From Sanghuangporus weigelae (taxonomy: Eukaryota > Basidiomycota > Agaricomycetes > Hymenochaetales > Hymenochaetaceae), in NCBI GenBank assembly GCA_033182465.1, contig CP137322.1, forward strand, positions 1 through 64,000: a DNA stretch of 64,000 nucleotides. Direction: 5' to 3'. Made by a program: the position numbers and the translations under genes. Positions 16,689-25,734 of the stretch are shown in pieces; position 1 is the stretch's first letter; the number at the start of each line of letters is the position of its first letter. The notes under the pieces were generated by a model. The model ran no database searches, had not been told where the DNA came from, and saw only the letters and a list, made by a program, of their open reading frames with translations.

Positions 16689-18199
16689 TGTTAGGGAGTA
16701 GGCCCGGGGTTACACCGGTTTGATCCTTTTGCCTAAGCAGCGGTGTGTTGTGCAGAGGTGATCTTATCTACCCACGTCTGGCTGTACCACGCGGTCCCTT
16801 ACTAGCCTTCCTAGTCGCGGTCCGAGTTATGGATGCTTTCAGATACGAGGTAATAGTAAAGCAGATTGGGATTTCCAAGAGGCGTGATAGTACAAAGCAC
16901 ACAGTAATAGCTCGCTGTAGGGCAAGCTTTACACCAGTGTGTAAGAGGATCGAAAGATGGGGAAATGAGGGCCTAATCCTACAACTATTTATGCTCCCAG
17001 ATATTCCATTTTCCGTCCTATTTCTTACTCATCCTGTCTCCACTTTACTCCACTTTCCTCCACCATTACATCTGTTCCTTTGTCATCCTGCTGCGCTTCG
17101 CTCCACTTTGCTCCAATCTTTGTAAGGTCGTCTCCACTATGACAGAATTCTTTGGAGTTGCTGACTGAGACAATAGAGGTGGTGCTCCGATATGGAATGC
17201 TCCACTGTCAGTACTCCATAACGATGTCATTGCCGTCATTGAGTGGCATCTTTGCTCTTGGAGCGATGTAGGCTGCTCGGTATGTGATTCTTCGGAATTC
17301 ATCTCGAGGTCCAGCGAGGGTAAGCATAACTCGCACGTCAGTGTTAAGGTGTCGGGTCGGTGTAGAGTATGGTCCAAGGCATATCATGAACTGCATAAGC
17401 TCTGCTGGTGGGTTCTGCTGGGTTCTGGTGACTAGCCATGCTTTGCCTTCGTATCGTATATCTCGAATGTAGCGCCATATCCTTCGTTGTATAAGGAGTT
17501 GTAATTGCTTGGTTTCCAGGTTCGCATCTCTCGGTAAATAAAGGTTTGCCTGTATCGTAGATGCTGGACATGGTGTGTGCAACTCCGGTCTATACCATCC
17601 AATCATTCTCCAAGTTATCGGGTTCGCAGTTCGAGGGGTCCGAGTTGTGATCGTGAGTTCCTCTCGTTTCTTGGGTACTATTGGGCTTGGTGGATTGGAA
17701 TGCATTGTATCCTGAAGGTGTCGCTCGGTTTCGATGTGACAGTCACGCGTACCAACCGTTGCCGTGCATACTAAGTAGTATACTTCATAAAGGACCATGT
17801 AAACTCGTGCACAGACTTGACAGTGCTGAAATGCCAGTGAGGTCTCCATAAACCTTATTAGCCTTTAGCCTTTTAGCGTTTAGGCTTTAGTAGTTGTGCT
17901 TCTGGACTTCTAAGAAGTTTGATCGCTTCTTTTGATCGAGGTCGCTCTGGTTGCTTGGTCGGCGGCGTTAGAGTGGTAGTCCGCGGTAATAGGCGGTCGG
18001 CGGTGTTAGCTGTTAGCGGGATTACGTATCCGCTTCGGTGCTTCTAGCGCTCGGGTGGTAACGGGTTACTGTTGCCTAGGCCGCTCGATTGCTTGGGCCT
18101 TTGATAGCTGGCTTGGTTACCGGTCGCGTTTGGAAAGCTGATCGTGTAGATCTGTTGATCGCGTTGATCCTGATGCGAGATTTTGAGCGGATCCTTTCA
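16689..18199 (-). repeat. Gypsy-1 5' LTR (copy 1)
   Basis: 1511 bp, TG...CA ends, same length as the 3' LTR. Directly followed on its outer side by GGATG, the target duplication. Drives transcription of the element on the minus strand; no convincing TATA box could be chosen. Confidence 0.93.
17208..17849 (-). CDS. ORF inside the Gypsy-1 5' LTR, 213 aa
   Basis: Same protein as the ORF at 6414-7055. In the 5' LTR it lies upstream of all internal genes, so an LTR-initiated transcript starting near the outer LTR edge would carry it first. Function unknown. Confidence 0.5.
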   Translation of the reverse strand: METSLAFQHCQVCARVYMVLYEVYYLVCTATVGTRDCHIETERHLQDTMHSNPPSPIVPKKREELTITTRTPRTANPITWRMIGWYRPELHTPCPASTIQANLYLPRDANLETKQLQLLIQRRIWRYIRDIRYEGKAWLVTRTQQNPPAELMQFMICLGPYSTPTRHLNTDVRVMLTLAGPRDEFRRITYRAAYIAPRAKMPLNDGNDIVMEY

Positions 18200-19676
18200 G
18201 GATGGGAAAGAGTGGAAGGAAAGTGTAGAATCTCTGTGCCTTGCACTTGCTTCCTTTGACATTAGCAGACATCTTAGGATGTTTGCTTTTGATATGTTTG
18301 GACATGACTTTGGAGGTGAAGGAAGTGTAGTGACATGAAGGATGGGGGCAGTAGATGGCATCATAAATGGCAAGTCCCTGAATGGGATCTGAGAAGGGCA
18401 AGGGGGTGACAGGTGGCTCCAAGGAGAGATGCTCATCCTGTAAGGAGATGCAGTATGACTGTGCATCCTTCAACCTATACCCTAAGCCTTTAACCCTCTC
18501 CTTCAGCTGAGAATGTTTTTTTATCATGTGTCCCCAGATAGTCTCAGAGGTGAGCCCAACCTGACATGATTTGCATATAGCCCACCTGAGCTCTGAATGA
18601 ACATGAATGTCCATAGCTCTAAGGATAGGAGTACTCCAAAAACATCCATCATGCTGGATAACCTGTAAATTAAAAAGAGAAGCTCCAGTCTGTTCTTGAT
18701 CCTGGTCCAGAGAGCCATTAGAGTCACTAGAATCACCAGAGCCATCAGAGTCATTAGAGCCAAGATCCTTCTCCTCCTCCTCTTTCTCCTTCTCCTTCTC
18801 CTCCTCCTCTTCTTCATCCTGAGAGTGCTTCTCTTCTTCATCTTGGGAGTGCCCCTCTTCTTCATCCTGAGTATTCTCCTCTTCTACATCCTGAGTGTCT
18901 TTTTGTATTTGTTCCTCATCATCAGATATGTTGATTTTCTCCACTTCAGTTGGTTGATTGAGCTTGGCAAATAAGTTGGTATTTTTAACCAAAGCATTGA
19001 TATCTACATCAGGAGTCTGATGTGAGGCTGATGTGATTGATGGTAGTAGTGTTTGTTGATTAGAGGGTGATAGGATGGATGGAGATTGTAGAAGAGCAGA
19101 TGAAGTATGTGTGAAGAGAGATTGAAACTGGACTGAGGACACAACATTAAGAGGATGATGAGCATCTAAAGTATAAGTCAGAAAAAAAAATGCAAATAGC
19201 CTAAAAGCATTAAAAAGATCATGCTTACCTGGAACTGATATCATATCTGCTCCTCTTATCTTTGCCATCCTTCCATCATGAGCCATCTTCCAGTGCTCCA
19301 AAAACACATCTTTATTTGTATGAGAAAAGTTGCATGTCTCTTGAGGACAGGTGAAGCTCCCAAGCTGTCCAGCAGATCTATAGATGATCTGAGATGTGTC
19401 ATCTAAAATGAAGTGAGATAAATATTCTTATATATGTAGTTCAAAAGAAAGATTTACATACTTGAGAAGATCAGATGTATGTTAGAGCCATGGTATTTTC
19501 TTTTATGTTCATGAAGAGACTTATAGGTTGCAAAAGCCTGTAAAGACTTGCTGCAGTTTTGAATGGGGCAGATGAATCTAGAGGAGAGGTAAAAGAATAG
19601 ATATGATTATTTTCTCTGTCTAAAAAAACAGAAAAAAAGAAAAAACCACTCACTTTGTGTTTGATTGAGCTGACAT
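18200..19676 (-). pseudogene. 5' part of interrupted C2H2/OrsD-like subtelomeric gene
   Basis: Exons (minus): 19676-19654, 19577-19462, 19402-19229, and 19165 to the Gypsy-1 insertion at 18200. The three introns have GT...AG ends and consistent phases, which fixes ATG 19676. There are two N-terminal C2H2 fingers (CPIQNC...HEHKRKYH; CPQETC...HWKMAH), then a Ser-rich and strongly acidic QDEEE repeat region, then two further Cys/His segments (CKSCQVGL...HMIKKH and CPHPSCHY...HIKSKH) in the layout of OrsD/DUF3505 proteins, often part of subtelomeric helicase-like genes in fungi. The protein continues at 5894 after the retrotransposon. The last 27 codons of the open frame (18117-18199) belong to the LTR, not to the gene. 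No helicase motif is present in what remains. Confidence 0.72.
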
Positions 19677-19796
19677 TCTTGCTAATGCTATGTAAAAAAA
19701 CAGTTAGTAGATATATTTGTGTATATGTATATCAGCAGTGTGAGAGAATGAGAAGCAGAGCAGAAGAGAGAGTGAGAAAAGAGGAAGGGCAAAGGG
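19677..19796. other. Upstream region of the C2H2 gene
   Basis: On the minus strand, TATA-like TATACACAAATATAT lies at about 19711-19728, roughly 40 nt upstream of ATG 19676; a plausible promoter, nothing else seen. Confidence 0.35.
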
Positions 19797-19893
19797 AAGA
19801 GCAGAGGGTAAGGTAGAGGGCAGGGCAGAGGGTAAGGTAGAGGGCAGGGCAGAGGGTAAGGTAGAGGGCAGGGCAGAGGGTAGGGCAGAGGGC
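19797..19893. repeat. Minisatellite, 24-bp unit, about 4 copies
   Basis: Direct repeats of GCAGAGGGTAAGGTAGAGGG plus CAGG, the last unit diverged (GCAGAGGGTAGGGCAGAGGG). Purine-rich on the + strand. Confidence 0.9.
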
Positions 19894-19965
19894 AAACAAG
19901 TCAGAGAGTTATGTGACAGTAAAAAGTGATGTTATGTCACATAAGAGAGACATAGTCATGTGGGA

Positions 19966-20378
19966 GGGGCATAGCCCTGGGGGATGCACAGCTCTGGGGA
20001 TGCACAGCCCTAGGGGGTGCACAGCCCTGGGGGGGGCACAGCCCTGGGGGGGCACAGCCCTGGGGGATGCACAGCCCTGGGGGATGCACAGCCCTGGGGG
20101 ATGGGGATGCACAGCCCTGGGGGATGCACAGCCCTGGGGGGGGCACAGCCCTGGGGGGGGCACAGCCCTGGGGGATGCACAGCCCTGGGGGGGGCACAGC
20201 CCTGGGGGATGCACAGCCCTGGGGGATGCACAGCCCTGGGGGATGCACAGCCCTGGGGATGCACAGCCCTGGGGGGTGCACAGCCCTGGGGGGGGCACAG
20301 CCCTGGGGGGGCACAGCCCTGGGGGATGCACAGCCCTGGGGGGGTACAGCCCTGGGGGAGGCACAGCCCTGGGGGGTG
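19966..20378. repeat. G-rich minisatellite, 17-18 bp unit, over 20 copies
   Basis: Tandem GCACAGCCCTGGGGGAT units with G runs of 4 to 8 separated by 10-13 nt, about 410 bp. Length variants differ mainly in the G run and in GAT versus GGG. It is open in several frames on both strands only because the unit lacks stops; no gene is called. The + strand could form G-quadruplexes. A flanking palindromic GATCTTGACCAAGATC follows at about 20481. Confidence 0.93.
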
Positions 20379-20599
20379 TTGCCTAAAAAGGGTGGAGATA
20401 ACCTAAGCACATTACCCAAAGAGGGAGGGGGGCTGTTTAGGGTGGGCTGGGGGGTCCTTCCTAAAGAGGCAGGAGCCCCAGGATCTTGACCAAGATCCCA
20501 GCAGGAATATATATAGGATTGGTGCGTAACAACGTGCATCTTCAATACCTCACCTAACTGACGTGTTCTTTAGATTCTGAATGAGTATATCTCTGTGCT

Positions 20600-20786
20600 T
20601 AAGACGTCCGTTCCATGTCAGACTACAACATTCAGAAGGAATCATCGAATATCTCTGCACTGGTCTATGGGTATAGTAATCCTACGATGAATGGGATTCT
20701 GTGATGCGTCTTCAGTCTCTCTGCATGGTGGAATGCAGATCTTTGTGAAGACACTTACAGGAAAGACAACTTTCATGCTAGATTAG
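20600..20786 (+). pseudogene. Ubiquitin (polyubiquitin) relic
   Basis: At 20733 ATGCAGATCTTTGTGAAGAC... encodes MQIFVKTLTGKT, exactly the first 12 residues of ubiquitin, preceded by a degenerate LHGG that recalls the LRGG end of the previous repeat. At 20616-20642 the bases encode SDYNIQKES, exactly ubiquitin residues 57-65, preceded by a decayed EDGRTL-like stretch. The region between is longer than expected and could hold an intron (GTCTATG...CTTCAG), and the second repeat stops after 17 codons. So this is the junction of two tandem ubiquitin units, mostly decayed. A TATATATAGG box at about 20509 may be its old promoter. Confidence 0.75.
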
Positions 20787-21552
20787 TTGCGATCCGACTC
20801 GAGGCTCGTTCGAGGGCGCTTCAGAATAAGAATTCCGATGTTTTTTAAGCATTACAATTGCAATTACAATAATAATTCACCACCATGGATTACCAGGCTC
20901 ATATTTCATATTTTGCTTTCTCTGATATTGAAAAACCAAAGTATGTAAAAAGTTTGGTGATTGTGTCTCGGAAAGCCACGGAAAAAAATAATGAAGTCTG
21001 TTGATGCTGATTTCTTACATAGTCATACTCTGAAAATGAGTGCATTACCCCGGGAGCTCTAGAATTCCCCGGAACAACTTCCAGATCCTCAAATTTCATA
21101 CATGGCTTACAGCAACCATGAGACACCTTCTCACCAAGTTTCATCTCGAACAGAGGCTAGACAAAATTAATAGCAAGGATATATAGTGTGGGAACGATTT
21201 TGGTTCATTCAATTTGCTCAATTTACTGAAAAGATGAGATTGCGTGCACGATAACTCGACTTGTACTGGATATTTTCCCGCCCTTTTTGGATATATTGTA
21301 GATAAGATGCTACGCTATCCATGTACAAATTTTCATGAATTTTGAGTAAGAATTGAGTGAGAAACGACAAGAGTGTGCGTTAGGGGGTCAGTGTGCGTAA
21401 GGGGCAGAAACACAGTACTATCGATGTTTTTTTCTTGCTTTGTATTTGCTGTTTAAATGCCGCAAAAAGGGCGTCACAAAAAAGGCGCTAGAGTTAATAA
21501 ATTGTGTCTCGCAAAGTTTTTTGTGTCTGTATATATTTGTGTGCTGGTGTGA
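20787..21552. other. No supported gene
   Basis: A short ATG-led frame in good context (CACCATGG at 20882) runs about 38 codons and a minus-strand frame covers 21144-20899, but neither resembles a known protein nor shows splice support. AT-rich from 21180. Confidence 0.4.
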
Positions 21553-21841
21553 CGGTGTTGCACCGAAATTCGGCTACCTAAGCATTTTCATGAATGTGTG
21601 GCTATTTATATTTTCTTCTCGGTGTTACACCGAACCTGCAGGTAAGAAGGTGTTCAGGTCAGGTGACAGGTTTCCTGCTTCCGCCTTGTCGGTGTTGCAC
21701 CGAAATTTATCCATTTAAGTATGAATCATAAATTTAGCAATTCATATTTTCTTCTCGGTGTTACACCGAACCTGCGGGAAGAGGGCAGGGAGGTCAGGTG
21801 ACAGGTGTTGTCTTTGCTCTACCCTTGTCGGTGTTGCACCG
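21553..21841. repeat. Regular array of 13-bp palindromes in a ~138-bp tandem unit
   Basis: CGGTGTTGCACCG at 21553, 21690 and 21829 alternates with CGGTGTTACACCG at 21620 and 21756. Spacing is 66-73 bp. The flanking text also repeats (CAGGTCAGGTGACAGGT; TTTATATTTTCTTCT), giving 2.5 units of about 138 bp. The dyads could bind a dimeric protein or form small hairpins. Confidence 0.85.
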
Positions 21842-21861
21842 AAATTCGCCCACTTAAGTTT

Positions 21862-21985
21862 GCTAGCAGGCCTGGCCTGACCTGGCCGCTTCTGGCCTGC
21901 TTCCATGTCCTAGCTGGCCTGGCCTGGCCTGCTTCCTTATCCTAGCAGGCCCGGCCTGGCCTGGCCTGGCCTGCAAGAGAACAGG
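21862..21985. repeat. CCTGG-rich minisatellite
   Basis: Irregular runs of GGCCTGGCCT with TGCTTCC and TCCTAGC spacers. Confidence 0.8.
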
Positions 21986-22834
21986 GGACCTGGCCTAGCG
22001 TGAGCCTAGGACCCCCCCTTCTAACCCATTTCGCCCCAAGCGAATAGGACCATTTTGCAGTTCGTCTATATTAGAAATGACATAGCTTTCATTGGGAGAC
22101 GGCATACTAACATATTGAGCATCAATGATCGCAAATTGAGCACTCATTTCAATGTATACTACTTGTCCGCAGAATAAATACTTGTTATGCTGGAGTTTGA
22201 ACAAAGCAATATGATATCAGGTGTAGCTATGCCCTCTCTGCACCCACAACCTGCCCACTCTGTGCCCCCAGCATGCTCTTACCACACCCACAGTGTGCCC
22301 CCATCCCGCCCACAGTTCACCCACTCTCTGCCCTCCATGTGCCCACAAAATGCCCACTATGCATCATGCTTGCTTATCATGTAAATTATTATTGTCATTG
22401 ATATACAGAATGATATTTCAAAGAAAAGACCCTTTGATATTGAAAATATCATCAAATAAATATCTACCTCAATGTTATTCTTTGCTGATAAAGAAAATAT
22501 TGATTTAGATTTCTATATCCATATCGATCATGATGATATAAAAAATATCATCATTAAAGAAATGCGGCATGATATTGAATATATAAACTAGGTTTAGATG
22601 CATGTGGATATTTTTTATATCCTGAATGGAGATATTCGTACTTATATATAATGCATATCAAATTAAATTTCCGATCATTTATCATCACCTAAAAAATACT
22701 AAATTGCCCGTAGAAAGGAACGCTACCATAGATCACGTGACGAAGAGGATCGCCTTCACATTCACAGTCGTCACAGTCTGTTCCACAACGCGACCGCTCT
22801 ATCATCAACCACAACCACCACCTCGACGGTCAGC
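21986..22834. other. Low-complexity intergenic region before the effector gene
   Basis: A 69-codon minus frame at 21995-22204 and a C-rich stretch at 22225-22355 (CTGTGCCCCCA, GTGCCCACA) have no recognisable product. An AT-rich segment at 22380-22700 contains perfect-arm palindromes such as TGATGATAT...ATATCATCA near 22531. The last ~120 bp before 22835 presumably hold the promoter and 5' UTR of the next gene. Confidence 0.4.
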
Positions 22835-25367
22835 ATGGCAAATCTCAGAGTCTGGTGCCTCCTTATCGACCACGAGAAGAAGGCTGCCTTTGGAGACGTC
22901 TTTGGCATTGAGGTCCACTCTAGTGCATACATTTCAGACTTGAAGAAGAAGGTCAAGGAAGAGCGATCAGTTACCCTCTCACACGTCGATGCCGCAATGC
23001 TCACCGTGTGGAGATGTACGGATTCCGATATCGACTTTGGCGATATGGACCTTGACAACTTTAATGACCGACTCAGCGAGTTCTTCTCTCCCAACGAAGA
23101 GAAAGTTAAAAAGCTCAATTCGATGCAGGGGGTGGAACAATTCAAAGGCGAGATACTATTTATCGAGGTTCCCGGTGCGTTGTGCTTTTTTCTCTTTTCA
23201 AGCTGGTATGTGGCTTGACTCCTAGACACACTTCCGTGTCCCCCATTACGTCCTTCGTCACCCGTTCATGTTTTGTACTTACCTAAAGCTCCTTTAGTTT
23301 TGAAAGACCTCCGGTCTGGCATTCCGGAGAACCGGACATTTGCCATTGACGAACACACTCCACGTAGACCCGTAAAAGCTACTGAAGATCTAGTCCAGAA
23401 AACTTTGAGTAATCTCCATATGAGCGACTCCTCCGGTGAGCTGCTATATAGTCGATTGATTCCTGGTACCTTACTTCTGTTGGCTTATTCGCCGCTTAGG
23501 GATCGCAACTATTCCTGCCAAACGTCCGAGAATTAGTGACGGAATACAGAGTTACGATGTCTATCAATCCAGTGCAGGTCAGCATTCGCCGTGAATGTGA
23601 ACTTCCATGTACCTGATCTTCCATTATTGTGTTTCCTAGTCGTGCCTCTGGACGAACACGAAACAAATTCAGAGCACCGACTCTCGTTTGTGCTGTATAG
23701 TAACTTCTGGAAGAAAGGGAACTTGGAGCAAATGATCCATGAAGAACCTCATTCCGTCCCTGACGTCGACCTCTCCAGCTTTCCCGATTCAGACGGGATG
23801 TCGTTCGAATCAGACGATTTGGATCTCCCAACGACAGTCACAGCCAAGTTTCTGGACTTAACAGGACTCCGTGGTTGGTCTTCTGAATTAGCCGAAGCAT
23901 TTGTGACGAAAATCCTGATACGCAAGGAATATGAGGAACTCGATGAATTTCTGAAGAAAGTCGTATGTTCCGATGATGAAGCTAAGACAGGACGCAAAGA
24001 TGTCTTACTCGTAGGACAGCCAGGAATCGGTACGCTTCACCTTTTCTTTTCCAGAGTAGTTTAACCAATTCTTCACGACCAGGGAAAACGGTGTATTTGT
24101 CGTATTGCCTCCTTAAGCGCCTCTCTTCCGGAAGACGCACGATCTTCTCTTTCTCACCCACGAGACGCTACTTGTTTCAAGATAGCGGTGCTTTCTGGAT
24201 TCCGAATGAAACTATTTCTGCTGCCGCGGGACATATTACGGATGATCGTGACCCAGATGCTCTTATTTTGTTCGATTTGAACAGCAGTCAGCCTTCGCCA
24301 TCTTCAATACGAAATTGGCGTACTGTAGTGGCGTCCTCGCCAAAAGTAAGCCGATGGAAACACTGGCAGAAGGAAAAAATTCCGAAAATGTTTGTTATGA
24401 AAACATGGACATGGGAGGAGATATACATTTCGCGGTAGCTATTTCTATTTTTTTCTTGTCGGCTGTATATTGATCTTATTTCAGCAATATGGCTACCGTT
24501 GAACGTTCGGACGTCAAATTGTCTTCTGCCTTCCTAAAGTATGGAGGATCAGCAAGACATCTTTTGAGAATGGACGAGCGGATGCTCGAAAAAGACACGC
24601 TGAACGCCGTTCAAAGTTGCAATACGAGCGACTTGTTATTGCCGATCGACAAAGAATTCAAGGACGAAATAAGCAGTTATCTCGTGGAAATAAATCCTAG
24701 CGTGGATGCCACTGGACAGTGCGATCGAAGCGACATGACGAGCAGAATCATTTCTAAGGCGATCGTCGATATGCTCATGGAACAGAGGCATTCTGAAATG
24801 GCGGCCGCTATGGAGAGAAATTTTCATATGCTCATGAGCGTCCAAGCTACACGATCCGCCGCTGGCCTTTTGTTCGAAGGGGCTGGACACAGATGGCTGT
24901 ACAAATCGCGGATGTCGACGTTCAGAATTCGTTCGCTATCCAATCCGAAACAAATGATAGACTTGAACTTGTCGCATCTTTCGAAGATGGTCGACTTCAG
25001 CGGGTTGAAAAAAGACATTAAACCGTTCGCTTACTATCGACCGCTCTCGACGAGGTTGCCTGGGGTTGATTCCTTTGCTCTCGAGTTAGACTCCGAGAAA
25101 CGTACTAGTGGCGTTGTCCTGTTCCAGTTTACTGTCGCCGATCGTCACCCGATCAAGACTGGTTTCGTGAACCAATTGTGGAAAGTCGATGCCGTGAGAA
25201 AGGTGAAATGGAAGTTGGTCTTTATTGTTCCTGAAAAGGAAGCGAAAGACCTTACGGAACAGCCGTGGACACCTGCTTCTCAAGCAGGAAGGTGGAGACA
25301 AAGAGTTGATCAATACGTCTTGGGTGTCGATGACAAAGTGCTTTGGATGAGTGTACAAGAACCGTGA
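22835..25367 (+). CDS. Crinkler-type effector with P-loop NTPase and nuclease-like C-terminus
   Basis: Six exons: 22835-23174, 23298-23435, 23500-23577, 23640-24029, 24083-24434, 24485-25367. All introns are GT...AG, 50-123 nt, phases match, and the sum is 726 codons plus stop. Exon 1 encodes the Crinkler N-terminal ubiquitin-like header (LRVWCLLI ... VDAAMLTVWRC ... ILFIEVP). Exon 3 carries a basic PAKRPR patch that could be a nuclear signal. A P-loop of the GxxGxGKT kind is split by the fourth intron, with a Walker-B-like LILFDL about 70 residues later. The C-terminal ~200 residues (FAYYRPLSTRLPGVDSFALE ... VVLFQFTVADRHPIKTG) resemble the PD-(D/E)xK-like domain found in such effectors. In other fungi and oomycetes these proteins act in host nuclei or in conflict between organisms; the target here is unknown. 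The gene looks intact. Confidence 0.82.
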
Positions 25368-25582
25368 ATATTTCGAGTACTGCCTACATGCTGCTATGTC
25401 CAATTTTTAGGATGTCTGTCCGTTTCCATAGACCTGTCCATGTCCCTAAAAATATTTCGAAAGCCTTCATCTGTAATCATCTAAGGATACAATAACAAGG
25501 CCAGACGGTGCTCTGGCTCTCAGATGGAAATTCTGACCAAATGACTCATTTGTCACAGGTGAAGTCTCTTACCCTGCTGCTG
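25368..25582. other. 3' flank of the Crinkler-type gene
   Basis: No ORF supported; presumably 3' UTR and spacer. Confidence 0.4.
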
Positions 25583-25662
25583 GAAAGACCTCCGGTCTAG
25601 CGCTCCGGAGAACCAGACATTTGCCATTGACGAACACACTCCGCGTAAACCCGTAAAAGCTA
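25583..25662 (+). pseudogene. 80-bp duplicate of Crinkler exon 2
   Basis: Nearly the same as 23302-23381 (GAAAGACCTCCGGTCT ... CCCGTAAAAGCTA). The differences I see are all transitions. No other part of the gene follows; the match ends abruptly at the border with the CSE1-like fragment. It marks a rearrangement or a second, lost Crinkler copy. Confidence 0.75.
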
Positions 25663-25734
25663 TCAACTGCTGCGTCCCCCGCACCACGACTTACCGCTTG
25701 GACAAGTGAAATGGATGCGTGGCTCTCTGTTCAC

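Larger units (their letters stand above)
5895..18199 (-). mobile_element. Gypsy-1 copy 1: full-length chromodomain Ty3/Gypsy retrotransposon
   Basis: 12,305 bp in minus orientation. LTRs of 1511 bp each (5895-7405 and 16689-18199) start TG and end CA on both strands, and the element is flanked by a perfect 5-bp target duplication GGATG (5890-5894 and 18200-18204). Equal LTR length and identical LTR ORFs indicate recent insertion. Internal order on the coding strand: 113-codon ORF, 344-codon ORF, gag, pol (PR-RT-RH-IN-chromodomain), 332-codon ORF, polypurine tract. An 88-residue spliced gene lies on the opposite strand. The target is an expressed-looking host gene (5003-5894 plus 18200-19676). 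Confidence 0.95.

Noticed and set aside
18117-18199. C-terminal 27 codons of the C2H2 frame
   Set aside because: They are LTR sequence read by chance; the true continuation is at 5894 after removal of Gypsy-1.
19966-20378. CRISPR-like array
   Set aside because: Repeats are directly tandem without unique spacers and the context is eukaryotic; it is a minisatellite.
20882-21000. Small gene starting CACCATGG
   Set aside because: Only about 38 codons, no homology, no convincing downstream exon.
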